From NCBI GenBank assembly GCA_964446385.1, contig CAYUOH010000001.1, positions 1 through 64,000 on the forward strand: a stretch of DNA of 64,000 nucleotides, in the 5' to 3' direction. Position numbers and translations under genes: made by a program. The notes below the pieces were generated by a model. It searched no databases. It saw only the letters and a list, made by a program, of their open reading frames with translations, and was not told where the DNA came from. How positions within the stretch are numbered: position 1 is the stretch's first letter; every line of letters starts with the position of its first letter. Source of the stretch: CAYSRC01 sp964446385 (GTDB taxonomy: Bacteria > Bacillota > Clostridia > Oscillospirales > Ruminococcaceae). Shown here piece after piece: positions 1-8,292 of the stretch.

Positions 1-395
1 TCGTTCCCAACAGCACCGGTGCTGCCAAGGCCATCGGCCTTGTTATCCCCGAGCTCAACGGCAAGCTCATCGGCTCCGCACAGCGTGTTCCTGTTGCTAC
101 AGGTTCCACAACAATCCTCATCGCTGTTGTTAAGGGCAAGAATGTTACAAAGGATAGCATCAACGCCGCTATGAAGGCAGCTGCTTCCGTTTCCTTCGGC
201 TACACTGAAGAGGAGCTTGTATCCTCCGATGTAATCGGCATGCAGTTCGGCTCCCTGTTCGATGCCACGCAGACAATGGTTGCCAAGATTGATGACGACA
301 CTTATCAGGTACAGGTTATTGCCTGGTACGACAACGAGAACAGCTACACCAGCCAGATGGTCCGTACAATAAAATACTTTGCTGAGCTCAACTAA
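1..395 (+). CDS. gap: glyceraldehyde-3-phosphate dehydrogenase, C-terminal part (5' end outside window)
   Basis: Open from the window edge in the frame beginning at base 3, giving about 130 residues. The translation contains the NSTGAAKA and RVPVATGS segments and ends in the WYDNENSYTSQMVRT stretch, which are hallmarks of the GAPDH catalytic domain. The enzyme oxidises and phosphorylates glyceraldehyde 3-phosphate to 1,3-bisphosphoglycerate with NAD+ in glycolysis, in the cytoplasm. The N-terminal Rossmann domain and the active-site Cys lie upstream of the window, so neither they nor the promoter can be checked. A strong hairpin terminator follows 14 bases after the stop. Confidence 0.97.
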   Translation, partial: VPNSTGAAKAIGLVIPELNGKLIGSAQRVPVATGSTTILIAVVKGKNVTKDSINAAMKAAASVSFGYTEEELVSSDVIGMQFGSLFDATQTMVAKIDDDTYQVQVIAWYDNENSYTSQMVRTIKYFAELN

Positions 396-409
396 TAGTT
401 CTTATACAA

Positions 410-436
410 AGAACCCCGCTTCAAAAGCGGGGTTCT
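410..436. terminator. intrinsic terminator shared by gap and typA
   Basis: An 11-bp perfect stem (AGAACCCCGCT with AGCGGGGTTCT) closes a 5-base loop and is followed by TTTTTG on the plus strand. It lies between two convergent genes and has A residues on the other flank, so it can serve both directions. Confidence 0.9.
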
Positions 437-454
437 TTTTGTCTTATGCTATTT

Positions 455-2290
455 TTATTTGGCGTTCTTCTTCTGAGAAACAGCCTTCATACGAAGGGAA
501 TGGTCAAGTTGCTGTTTGCGAATACGAAGGGACTTAGGGGTGACCTCCAGAAGCTCGTCGGTGCTGAGGAATTCAATACACTGTTCAAGCGAAAGATGAC
601 GGGCGGGGACCAAACGCAATGCCTCGTCCGAACCGGATGCCCTCATGTTTGTGGCGTGCTTGCGCTTGCAGACGTTTACAACTATATCCTCCGATTTCGG
701 AGATTGTCCGACAACCATGCCGGCGTAAACCTCGACGCCTGGATCGATAAACATTATTCCGCGCTCCTGAGCGTTGAACAGGCCGTAGCTGACCGCCTCA
801 CCGGTCTCGTGGGCTATTAATGAGCCGGTGGTTCGTCTGTTGATTTCACCCTTGTAGGGGGTGTAGTTTTCAAATACCGAACTCATGATTCCTTCGCCGC
901 GGGTATCAGTAAGAAATTCGTTGCGGTAACCGAACAAGCCTCTTGCGGGAATGAGGAATATAAGCCTCATTCGGCTTCCGACAGGCGTCATTTCCACAAG
1001 TTCGCCCTTGCGGGAACCAATTTTTACCATAACGGTTCCGACACAGTCGGAGGGTACGTCGGCCACAAAGCGCTCTATAGGCTCGCATTTTTCACCGTCG
1101 ATATCCTTAAATAGAACCTTTGGCGTACTTACTTGAAATTCATAACCCTCACGGCGCATAGTTTCTATCAGAATGGACAGATGCATTTCACCGCGTCCCA
1201 GAACACGGAATGCATCGGTTGAATCGGTATTTTCCACCACAAGGGAAACATCCTTCTGAAGCTCCCGGAACAAACGCTCGCCAAGCTGTCTGGAAGTAAT
1301 GAATTTCCCTTCCCTTCCGGCAAAAGGACTGTCATTTACCGAAAAAGTCATTTCAACCGTGGGGTCGGAAATCTTCACAAAGGGAAGAGGTTCGATTTTA
1401 TCGGGAGAGCAAACTGTATTTCCGATGTTGATATCCTCTATCCCGGAGAATGCTACGATATCTCCAACAGTTGCGCTTTCAACTGAAGCGCGGCTGACGT
1501 TTTCAAACTGGTACATTGCGGTTATCTTTGCCTTGCGATTGATCTTTTCATTGTGAAAATCGCAGACAGTTATTTCGCTGTTTACCTTCATAACGCCCCG
1601 GCTGATTCGACCAATGGCGATTCTTCCGACATAGTCGTTGTAGTCCACGGAGCTTACAAGAACCTGAAGCGGTCCGTTCTCGTCGCCCTCCGGCGGATGA
1701 TTGTAGCTTACTATTGTGTCAAACAGGGGAGCAAGGTCCTTACCGGGAACATGTGGGGAATAGCTTGCCGTTCCGGATCGTCCACTGCAAAATAGCATAG
1801 GGCTGTCAAGCTGCTCGGAAGTGGCGCCCAGGTCCATAAGTAGTTCCAGTATTTCATCGACAACTTCGTCAATGCGGGCATCGGGTCTGTCTACCTTGTT
1901 CACGACAACAATCAGCATCAGGCCCAGCGAAAGCGCTTTTTCAAGGACAAAACGGGTCTGTGGCATCGGGCCCTCCGCTGCGTCAACCAGCAGCAAAACG
2001 CCGTCAACCATCTTCAGAACTCGTTCAACCTCTCCGCCGAAATCAGCATGTCCCGGAGTGTCGACAATATTAATTTTAACATCGCCCCAGCGGCAGCTGG
2101 TATTTTTAGCAAGAATTGTAATTCCTCTTTCGCGCTCGAGGTCGCCGCTGTCCATAATGCGGTCAGCAACAACCTGATTCTCACGGAAAGCACCACCCTG
2201 TTTCAACATTTCGTCTACAAGGGTAGTCTTGCCATGGTCTACATGAGCTATTATCGCCACATTTCTTAAATATTCACTTATCAAGGCCAT
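455..2290 (-). CDS. typA: ribosome-associated translational GTPase TypA/BipA
   Basis: 611 residues, the normal family length. GTPase motifs are all present: G1 AHVDHGKT (15-22), G2 around RGITI (55-59), G3 DTPGH (77-81) and G4 NKVD (131-134), followed by EF-G-like domains II, III and V and the TypA-specific C-terminal domain. Known role: a 50S-assembly and stress-linked translational GTPase that binds the ribosome like EF-G. The start ATG is preceded by AAAGGGAGA at a good distance. It is convergent with gap and divergent from the glycosyltransferase gene. A long inverted repeat overlaps its likely -10 box. Confidence 0.97.
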   Translation of the reverse strand: MALISEYLRNVAIIAHVDHGKTTLVDEMLKQGGAFRENQVVADRIMDSGDLERERGITILAKNTSCRWGDVKINIVDTPGHADFGGEVERVLKMVDGVLLLVDAAEGPMPQTRFVLEKALSLGLMLIVVVNKVDRPDARIDEVVDEILELLMDLGATSEQLDSPMLFCSGRSGTASYSPHVPGKDLAPLFDTIVSYNHPPEGDENGPLQVLVSSVDYNDYVGRIAIGRISRGVMKVNSEITVCDFHNEKINRKAKITAMYQFENVSRASVESATVGDIVAFSGIEDINIGNTVCSPDKIEPLPFVKISDPTVEMTFSVNDSPFAGREGKFITSRQLGERLFRELQKDVSLVVENTDSTDAFRVLGRGEMHLSILIETMRREGYEFQVSTPKVLFKDIDGEKCEPIERFVADVPSDCVGTVMVKIGSRKGELVEMTPVGSRMRLIFLIPARGLFGYRNEFLTDTRGEGIMSSVFENYTPYKGEINRRTTGSLIAHETGEAVSYGLFNAQERGIMFIDPGVEVYAGMVVGQSPKSEDIVVNVCKRKHATNMRASGSDEALRLVPARHLSLEQCIEFLSTDELLEVTPKSLRIRKQQLDHSLRMKAVSQKKNAK

Positions 2291-2306
2291 TCTCCCTTTT
2301 TATTTA

Positions 2307-2354
2307 GGTATAATCAACAAACGTTGATTATACCATTTTTTTTTTACAATTCAA
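2307..2354 (-). promoter_or_regulatory. typA promoter overlapped by a perfect 12-bp inverted repeat
   Basis: On the minus strand TTGAAT (2354-2349) and TATAAT (2332-2327) are 16 bp apart and lie 37 bp upstream of the typA start. A perfect inverted repeat, GGTATAATCAAC and GTTGATTATACC with a 4-base centre, spans 2307-2334. It covers the -10 box and the probable start of transcription. It could be an operator or a hairpin at the very 5' end of the mRNA; which of the two is inference. Confidence 0.55.
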
Positions 2355-2448
2355 CTAATATTAATTTTATATATGTAAATGTTTATAAATCAACAAATTT
2401 CTGCTATAATATTAATTAATTTAGTAAAATTCTTCTAACGGGATCGAA

Positions 2449-3372
2449 ATGACAAAAACAGATATTTTACTTGCGACTTGCAACAGCGGGGAATACGTCA
2501 GAGAGCTTGTGTCTTCTATCCTTTCTCAGACATATTCCGATTTTTCGCTGATAATTCGAGACGATGGTTCTACTGACAATACCTTTGACATTATTTCGAA
2601 CTTCAACGATTCACGTATTACAATTATTCCGGACAGAACGCCTTCCGGCAGCGCAGCTGCAAATTTTTACACTCTGCTCGGTTTTTCGGACGCCGATTAT
2701 ATAATGTTCGCGGATGCTGACGACTTCTGGCTTCCCGACAAGGTCAAGTTGACGCTTGAACGTATGCTTGAGAACGAGGCATGTTACGGTAAGGAATGTC
2801 CGTTGCTTGTTCACTCCGACGCATATATCACCGACAGCAGGCTGAATATCACCAGTACCTCTCTGTTCAGGTATGAAAAGATTGATCCTTCACGCACGGC
2901 TTTGAATCAGCTTATCGGCCAGAATATTGTTACCGGCTGTACTATGATGATTAACCGTGCTCTACACTGTCAAGTGCCGGCACCTCCCAAAAATTCCGTT
3001 ATGCACGACTGGTGGCTGGCTCTTTTGGCATGCAGTTTTGGACATATTGATTTAATCAATCAGCCGCTTATGTATTACAGGCAGCACGGAGATAACTCCG
3101 TCGGCGCATACAACGCCGGTAATATTATCCAATCTGCTCGTCGTTTTTCCGATTCGGATCGTTACAAAGTGATATATAACAGCATGTTTCTGCAGGCCAG
3201 GTGTTTCTTGGAATCTTTCGAAGACAGACTAACAGCTGATCAACTTACCTTATTAAAAGAATATGCCTCTCTGCCTGAAAAAAACAAGCTGCAGAAAATC
3301 CGCTGTATTTTTCGGAACAAATTCTTTAAAAATACTTTTGCCCGCAACGTCGGACAATTGTTAATAATATAA
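2449..3372 (+). CDS. family 2 glycosyltransferase, rhamnosyltransferase-like
   Basis: 307 residues with a GT-A fold of the GT2 type: an N-terminal nucleotide-sugar segment (ILLATCNSGEYV, then LIIRDDGSTDNT) and a metal-binding DAD in MFADADDFWLPDK near residue 90. The DDGSTD plus DxDDFWLPDK pattern is typical of enzymes that add rhamnose or related sugars to surface polysaccharides, but the sugar cannot be read from sequence. There is no membrane span, so it is probably cytoplasmic or peripheral. A TATAAT at 2405-2410 is a candidate -10. rnfC starts 9 bp after its stop, so the two may be cotranscribed, although no functional link is evident. Confidence 0.85.
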   Translation: MTKTDILLATCNSGEYVRELVSSILSQTYSDFSLIIRDDGSTDNTFDIISNFNDSRITIIPDRTPSGSAAANFYTLLGFSDADYIMFADADDFWLPDKVKLTLERMLENEACYGKECPLLVHSDAYITDSRLNITSTSLFRYEKIDPSRTALNQLIGQNIVTGCTMMINRALHCQVPAPPKNSVMHDWWLALLACSFGHIDLINQPLMYYRQHGDNSVGAYNAGNIIQSARRFSDSDRYKVIYNSMFLQARCFLESFEDRLTADQLTLLKEYASLPEKNKLQKIRCIFRNKFFKNTFARNVGQLLII

Positions 3373-3381
3373 GGAGATTAT

Positions 3382-4695
3382 ATGTCGAACAAGTATCTGA
3401 AAACACCTCCGGTTATCGGTACCCGTATTCCTCATTATAAGAACACGGAAAATTGTTCAACCGAAGCTATTCTGAGTCCTCCGATAGTAACGCTTCTGAT
3501 GTCGCAGCATCTCGGAGCTCCCGCGAATCCTTGCGTTTACAAGGGCGACGCTGTTTTTGTGGGTTCGGTTGTCGGCACTGCAAACGGATTTGTCAGCGCC
3601 GATATTCATTCATCCGTCAGCGGAAAGGTAAAGGACGTAGTTAAATATATACTCCCGGGCGGTCAGCAGACAACGGCCGTCATAATAGAAAACGACGGGG
3701 AATTCACTCCCGACCCATCTATCCGGAAACCTGTCATTGAAACAAAGGAAGATCTGGTCAATGCTGTTGCTAAATCCGGAATAGTCGGTCTCGGCGGAGC
3801 TGGTTTCCCGACTCACGTAAAGCTTTCTCCTCCCACAACTGCCGAAATCGATACTCTGATAATAAACGCCGCCGAATGTGAGCCATATATCACAAGCGAT
3901 TTTCGCGGGATGATGGAAAACCCCGAGTCGGTTATTAAAGGCATCGCTCTTGTGAAACGTCTGCTGAATATTCCCCGTGCCGTTATCGGCATCGAAAACA
4001 ATAAAATGCCCGCAGTCGAGCTGCTAAAGCCGCTGGCAGAAAATGAAAACATAGAAATCAAAGTACTCGGTTCCACCTACCCCCAAGGCGCAGAAAAGGT
4101 TCTAATCGCCAATATAACCGGTCGCGCCGTTCCTGCGGGAAAACTCCCTGCCGACGCTGGTGTAATCGTTTTGAACGTCTGCACCATCGCAAGTATCTAC
4201 GATTACGCAGAGACAGGTATGCCTCTGGTAAAAAAAAGAATTACTCTGGACGGAGATATTGTTGCTCATCCCTGCAATATCTGGGTTCCGGTAGGAACTT
4301 CGGTACGGTTCTTAATTGACCATTGTGGCGGATTGACCGGTGAAGTAAGAAAAATCCTGATGGGCGGCCCGATGATGGGAATTGCGCTTTATTCCGAGGA
4401 ATATCCCGTACAAAAGAATACCAACGCGGTACTGGCCTTCGGTAATGCAACCCTGACGGAGAATAATCCCTGTATCCACTGCGGGCGCTGTATTGAGACC
4501 TGCACCATGAAACTCAGTCCGGCCGAAATTCAGATACTTTACGAGCAGAAAGACCTTGAGGCCTCTCAGAAGCTTTCGGTGATGAGTTGCATCGAATGCG
4601 GATGCTGTACGTATGTATGCCCCGCAAAGAGACCTATTACACAGATAATGAGGCTTACAAAACTTGAAATCAGAAAGGCGGGTACAAAGAAATGA
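3382..4695 (+). CDS. rnfC: Rnf complex subunit C (NADH-binding, iron-sulfur)
   Basis: 437 residues. The N-terminal half has the RnfC/NuoF-like nucleotide-binding segment (GLGGAGFPTHVKL and NAAECEPY, about 135-170). Two [4Fe-4S] motifs of the form CxxCxxCxxxC begin at residues 364 and 403. RnfC is the peripheral cytoplasmic subunit where NAD+/NADH reacts. It lacks the long C-terminal repeat extension of enterobacterial RnfC, as is usual in Clostridia. AAGGAG lies just before the ATG. It overlaps rnfD by 4 bp and is the first gene of rnfCDGEAB, which couples ferredoxin oxidation to NAD+ reduction and Na+ or H+ export. Confidence 0.97.
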   Translation: MSNKYLKTPPVIGTRIPHYKNTENCSTEAILSPPIVTLLMSQHLGAPANPCVYKGDAVFVGSVVGTANGFVSADIHSSVSGKVKDVVKYILPGGQQTTAVIIENDGEFTPDPSIRKPVIETKEDLVNAVAKSGIVGLGGAGFPTHVKLSPPTTAEIDTLIINAAECEPYITSDFRGMMENPESVIKGIALVKRLLNIPRAVIGIENNKMPAVELLKPLAENENIEIKVLGSTYPQGAEKVLIANITGRAVPAGKLPADAGVIVLNVCTIASIYDYAETGMPLVKKRITLDGDIVAHPCNIWVPVGTSVRFLIDHCGGLTGEVRKILMGGPMMGIALYSEEYPVQKNTNAVLAFGNATLTENNPCIHCGRCIETCTMKLSPAEIQILYEQKDLEASQKLSVMSCIECGCCTYVCPAKRPITQIMRLTKLEIRKAGTKK

Positions 4696-5618
4696 ACAAT
4701 CTTGTAGTTTCGTCTTCTCCGCATATTCATTCTCCGAAGACTACTCAAGGAATAATGTTGGACGTCATCATTGCAATGATTCCCGCCGCAGGAATGTCGG
4801 TCTGCTGGTTCGGATGGCGCGCTCTGCTTGTGGAGCTGTTCTGTATGGCAGCCTGTCTGAGTCTCGAAGCTCTGTGGAACTGGTCCTTCAATAAAGAACA
4901 GACCATAGGAGATCTGTCCGCTTTAGTTACAGGAATGATGCTCGCTTTCAATACGCCGGTATCTATCCCCCTCTGGCAGGCGTTTATCGGATGTATAGTT
5001 GCGATTATCATCGTAAAAATGCTTTTCGGCGGTATTGGCTGCAACTTTGTCAATCCTGCTCTGGCAGGCAGAGTCGTTATGGCTATTTCCTTCACAACCG
5101 CTATGACAAACTACGGCTACCCTAAAAGCGCGGTTGACGCCTTGTCCTCCGCCACTCCGCTTCGTCTGATAGAACAGGGCGAATCCCTCAATCTCTGGAG
5201 TCTGTTTATCGGAAATCATGGCGGCGTCCTTGGAGAGACAAGCAGTATCGCGTTGCTTATCGGTGGTTTATATCTGATACTTCGGGGAATTATCAAACCC
5301 TGGACACCGGTTGCATTCATTGGTTCCGAAATCCTGTTTTCCTGGCTGTTCGGATGCTCACATCCTATTCAGCTTGCCCTTTCCGGCGGACTTTTCCTGG
5401 GGGCATTCTTCATGGCCACTGATTACACCACTTCTCCTTACACCGAATGGGGAAAGGTTATTTTCGGTGCCGGCGCAGGATTTATCGTTGCGGTTATTCG
5501 CATATATGCCAACAGTACTGAAGGCGTAGCGTATTCAATACTTCTTATGAATCTGCTTGTTCCGTACATTAATGATTTCACACGCCGTAAACCCTTCGGA
5601 GAGGAGACGAAAAAATAA
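4692..5618 (+). CDS. rnfD: Rnf complex subunit D (membrane, covalent FMN)
   Basis: 308 residues, a multi-span RnfD/NqrB-type membrane protein. The segment DALSSATPLRLI carries the SxAT motif whose threonine is the covalent FMN attachment site in this family. NPALAGR and the later FFMATDYTTSP segment are also conserved. It overlaps rnfC and directly abuts rnfG. This intact copy is the reference for the divergent RnfD-like protein at 45.9 kb. Confidence 0.96.
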   Translation: MNNLVVSSSPHIHSPKTTQGIMLDVIIAMIPAAGMSVCWFGWRALLVELFCMAACLSLEALWNWSFNKEQTIGDLSALVTGMMLAFNTPVSIPLWQAFIGCIVAIIIVKMLFGGIGCNFVNPALAGRVVMAISFTTAMTNYGYPKSAVDALSSATPLRLIEQGESLNLWSLFIGNHGGVLGETSSIALLIGGLYLILRGIIKPWTPVAFIGSEILFSWLFGCSHPIQLALSGGLFLGAFFMATDYTTSPYTEWGKVIFGAGAGFIVAVIRIYANSTEGVAYSILLMNLLVPYINDFTRRKPFGEETKK

Positions 5619-6139
5619 TGAAGAAATCCGCTACTTCCGAAATGATAAAACCTGTCCTCGTACTGACCTTAATCTGTATTATTTCCTCCGCCCTGCTCGG
5701 TTTGGTAAACTTCGTGACAGATCCGATTATCTCGGCCCGCAAATCTTCCGAAGCTCTCGAAACACAGAAAGTTTTTTTCCCCGATGCCTCTGCGTTTGAA
5801 GAAATTCCTATTTCTCTCAGTGGTATCAGGAGCGTCATACACGCCGATAGCGGAGGGTATTTAGTTACCGTCGAGACCGGTGGATATAACGGAACTTTCC
5901 CTGTTATTGTCGGAATCTCCGAAGATGGCAAAGTTGTCGGTGTTAATCCGGATGTAAGTGGTGAAACCGTAGACAAGGGAACTCTGGCCGGCGAAAAGGA
6001 ATTCACTGACAGATTTATCGGTCTTTCTGAAAACGCCGATGGTGTGGATACCATTTCTGGCGCCACGATTTCAAGCAAAGCTGTCCGTTCTGCTGTTACC
6101 AACGCGCTTTCGGTGTATGACGCCGTAAAGGAGGGATAA
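5618..6139 (+). CDS. rnfG: Rnf complex subunit G (covalent FMN)
   Basis: 173 residues: one N-terminal membrane span (about 12-32) followed by an extracytoplasmic FMN-binding domain. The C-terminal half contains DTISGATISSKAV, with the SGAT sequence whose Thr binds FMN through a phosphoester bond. It is slightly shorter than enterobacterial RnfG, as expected for Clostridia. The start codon overlaps the rnfD stop, and rnfE begins 3 bp after its own stop, so the genes are translationally close. Confidence 0.96.
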   Translation: MKKSATSEMIKPVLVLTLICIISSALLGLVNFVTDPIISARKSSEALETQKVFFPDASAFEEIPISLSGIRSVIHADSGGYLVTVETGGYNGTFPVIVGISEDGKVVGVNPDVSGETVDKGTLAGEKEFTDRFIGLSENADGVDTISGATISSKAVRSAVTNALSVYDAVKEG

Positions 6140-6142
6140 TTC

Positions 6143-6829
6143 ATGGAGAAAAACAGTAAATTTCTCATCGTCACAAACGGCTTGTTTAAAGAAAACCCAA
6201 ACCTTGTCCTTGTGTTGGGTACATGTCCCACTCTGGCCATGTCCACCTCTGTCCTCAGCGGCGTCGGAATGGGTCTCGCCGCTACGTTTGTTCTTATCTG
6301 CAGCAATATGGCAATCTCCGCTCTCCGCAAAATTATACCCGACAAGATCAGAATTCCCGCTTATATTACACTAATTGCGAGTTTTGTTACTGCAGTCCAG
6401 CTTCTTATACAGGCATATTTGCCTGATTTGTATGATATGTTAGGCATATATCTTCCTCTGATAGTTGTAAACTGCATCATCCTCGGTCGTGCGGAGATGT
6501 ATGCTTCAAAAAATACTGTTATCGATTCCGCTCTTGACGGACTGGGCATGGGGCTCGGATTCACTCTTACTCTTCTGGTAATGAGCACAATCCGTGAACT
6601 ACTCGGCAACGGCACCTGGTTCGGTATTCGCATTATTCCCGAAGGCTACTCCCTCGGTGTAATGGCTTCTGCTCCAGGCGGATTTTTCACGTTCGGATGC
6701 ATGATTGCACTACTTGCGGCAATTCTTGCAAACGCGGAAAACAAAAAGAAATCCCAGCCTGTAAAAATCGGTTGCCCCATGAATTGCGAAGGCTGCAACA
6801 TATGCAGCAAGGAGGATGAAGAGGTATGA
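6143..6829 (+). CDS. rnfE: Rnf complex subunit E (membrane), with a cysteine-rich tail
   Basis: 228 residues with about six membrane spans. The two conserved membrane cysteines are present in LGTCPTLAM and VVNCIILGRAE; with the matching pair in RnfA they hold the intramembrane [2Fe-2S] cluster. The protein ends in a hydrophilic tail with four cysteines spaced CxxxCxxCxxC (CPMNCEGCNIC), which is not part of the classical RnfE core and might bind a further cluster or metal (inference). It overlaps rnfA by 4 bp. Confidence 0.96.
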   Translation: MEKNSKFLIVTNGLFKENPNLVLVLGTCPTLAMSTSVLSGVGMGLAATFVLICSNMAISALRKIIPDKIRIPAYITLIASFVTAVQLLIQAYLPDLYDMLGIYLPLIVVNCIILGRAEMYASKNTVIDSALDGLGMGLGFTLTLLVMSTIRELLGNGTWFGIRIIPEGYSLGVMASAPGGFFTFGCMIALLAAILANAENKKKSQPVKIGCPMNCEGCNICSKEDEEV

Positions 6830-7416
6830 AATCACTGTTAATGATTCTTTTTACGATGATTCTCACTGAGAACTATGTTCTGGTTAAATTCCTCGGCATC
6901 TGCCCGTTCCTGGGTGTTTCCAAAAAACTAAGCAGCGCGATGGGAATGAGCCTGGCGGTTATTTTTGTAATGGTCATGTCTTCCGCCGTAACATATGTTG
7001 TTCAGACGGGTCTGCTTGATCCTCTCGGACTAGAATATATGCAGACAATCGTCTTTATACTTGTAATAGCCGCCCTTGTACAACTGGTTGAATTCGTTCT
7101 TAAAAGGTATGTCCCCTCGCTTCACAAAACTCTCGGAATATATCTTCCCCTTATAACCACAAACTGTGCGGTACTTGGCGTTACGATTCTGAACTTTTCC
7201 AATCACTACACCTTTGCTGAATCTATCATTGACGGACTAGGCGGAGGACTTGGGTTTATGCTTGCAATGTTCCTGTTCTGTGGCGTACGCCGTATGCTGC
7301 TCAGGGCCCATCCACCCAAGGCTTTTGAAGGTTTACCCATCACACTTGTCGCAGCCTCCATTACATCGCTTACTTTTTCGGGATTTTCCGGTATCGTGGA
7401 AAATCTGTTCAGCTAA
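6826..7416 (+). CDS. rnfA: Rnf complex subunit A (membrane)
   Basis: 196 residues, six predicted membrane spans, homologous to RnfE in inverted topology. The [2Fe-2S] cysteines are in FLGICPFLG (Cys26) and TTNCAVLG. It pairs with RnfE in the membrane core that passes electrons between ferredoxin on the inside and the outer FMN sites. rnfB follows after 15 bp and has its own ribosome binding site (AAAGGAG). Confidence 0.96.
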   Translation: MKSLLMILFTMILTENYVLVKFLGICPFLGVSKKLSSAMGMSLAVIFVMVMSSAVTYVVQTGLLDPLGLEYMQTIVFILVIAALVQLVEFVLKRYVPSLHKTLGIYLPLITTNCAVLGVTILNFSNHYTFAESIIDGLGGGLGFMLAMFLFCGVRRMLLRAHPPKAFEGLPITLVAASITSLTFSGFSGIVENLFS

Positions 7417-7431
7417 AGGAGAAAATGTATA

Positions 7432-8226
7432 ATGAATCTTGTTCTTTATGCTGTGCTGGTTCTTGGCGGTATCGGTTTGCTGGCCGCTGTTGTGCTTGTA
7501 ATAGCATCAAAACTAATGTATGTCCCCACAGATGAGCGTGCTTCGCAAATTGTCGATATTCTACCCGGAGCAAACTGCGGAAGCTGCGGATTTGCAGGCT
7601 GTTCCGACTATGCCACGGCGATTGCGGCCGGAAAAGCCTCCCTTAACTTATGTGTTCCCGGCGGTACCGCGGTAGCCACCAAGGTAGGGGATATAATGGG
7701 TGAAACAGTCGAATCAAAAGAACGCATGGTTGCAGTAGTAGCCTGCAGAGGCAGCTACGACAGCACGCACGATAAATACGATTACAACGGAATAGAAAGC
7801 TGCGCCGCCTGCAATATGTTCCATTCCGGCCGCAGCGACTGCCCGTACGGCTGTGTAGGCTTCGGTGACTGTGCCGTAGCATGTCCTTTCGGTGCCATTA
7901 CCATCCAGAACGGTCTTGCCAGCATCAACTACAATATCTGCACCGGATGCGGTACCTGTGTTGCCAAATGTCCAAAAATGATTATCAAGCTGGTTCCCTA
8001 CGGAAGACATTCAATGGTTCTCTGCAGCAACCATGACCGCGGTTCACTGACTCGTAAAGCATGCGTCAGCGGATGCCTTGGCTGTAAGAAATGCGAAAAA
8101 ATCTGTCCTCAGGGCGCAATTAAAGTTGACGATAACTGCGCTGTAGTCGATTTTTCTAAATGTATAAGCTGCGGACAGTGCGTAAGCGTATGTCCCGTTC
8201 ATTCCCCGACGATAAAGGATTTCTGA
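7432..8226 (+). CDS. rnfB: Rnf complex subunit B (ferredoxin-accepting, polyferredoxin)
   Basis: 264 residues. One N-terminal membrane span (about 4-27) is followed by the RnfB iron-sulfur domain with Cys49, Cys52, Cys57 and Cys74 (CxxCxxxxC then C). Several [4Fe-4S] motifs follow, including CTGCGTCVAKCP, CLGCKKCEKICP and CISCGQCVSVCP. RnfB takes electrons from reduced ferredoxin. It is the last gene of the operon and is followed within 20 bp by a terminator shared with convergent gyrA. Confidence 0.97.
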   Translation: MNLVLYAVLVLGGIGLLAAVVLVIASKLMYVPTDERASQIVDILPGANCGSCGFAGCSDYATAIAAGKASLNLCVPGGTAVATKVGDIMGETVESKERMVAVVACRGSYDSTHDKYDYNGIESCAACNMFHSGRSDCPYGCVGFGDCAVACPFGAITIQNGLASINYNICTGCGTCVAKCPKMIIKLVPYGRHSMVLCSNHDRGSLTRKACVSGCLGCKKCEKICPQGAIKVDDNCAVVDFSKCISCGQCVSVCPVHSPTIKDF

Positions 8227-8240
8227 TTAATAATATTAAA

Positions 8241-8274
8241 AAACCGGCAGAGATGAAAAACATCTCCGCCGGTT
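8241..8274. terminator. bidirectional terminator between rnfB and gyrA
   Basis: The stem AACCGGC-A-GAGATG pairs with CATCTC-C-GCCGGTT around an AAAAA loop and is followed by a T run on the plus strand. Upstream A residues give a T run on the minus strand. It separates two convergent operons. Confidence 0.9.
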
Positions 8275-8292
8275 TTTTTCTGTTATTCCTTT

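Noticed and set aside
5578..6345. A 255-codon open frame antisense to rnfG and rnfE
   Set aside because: It overlaps two certain Rnf genes and shows no domain pattern.
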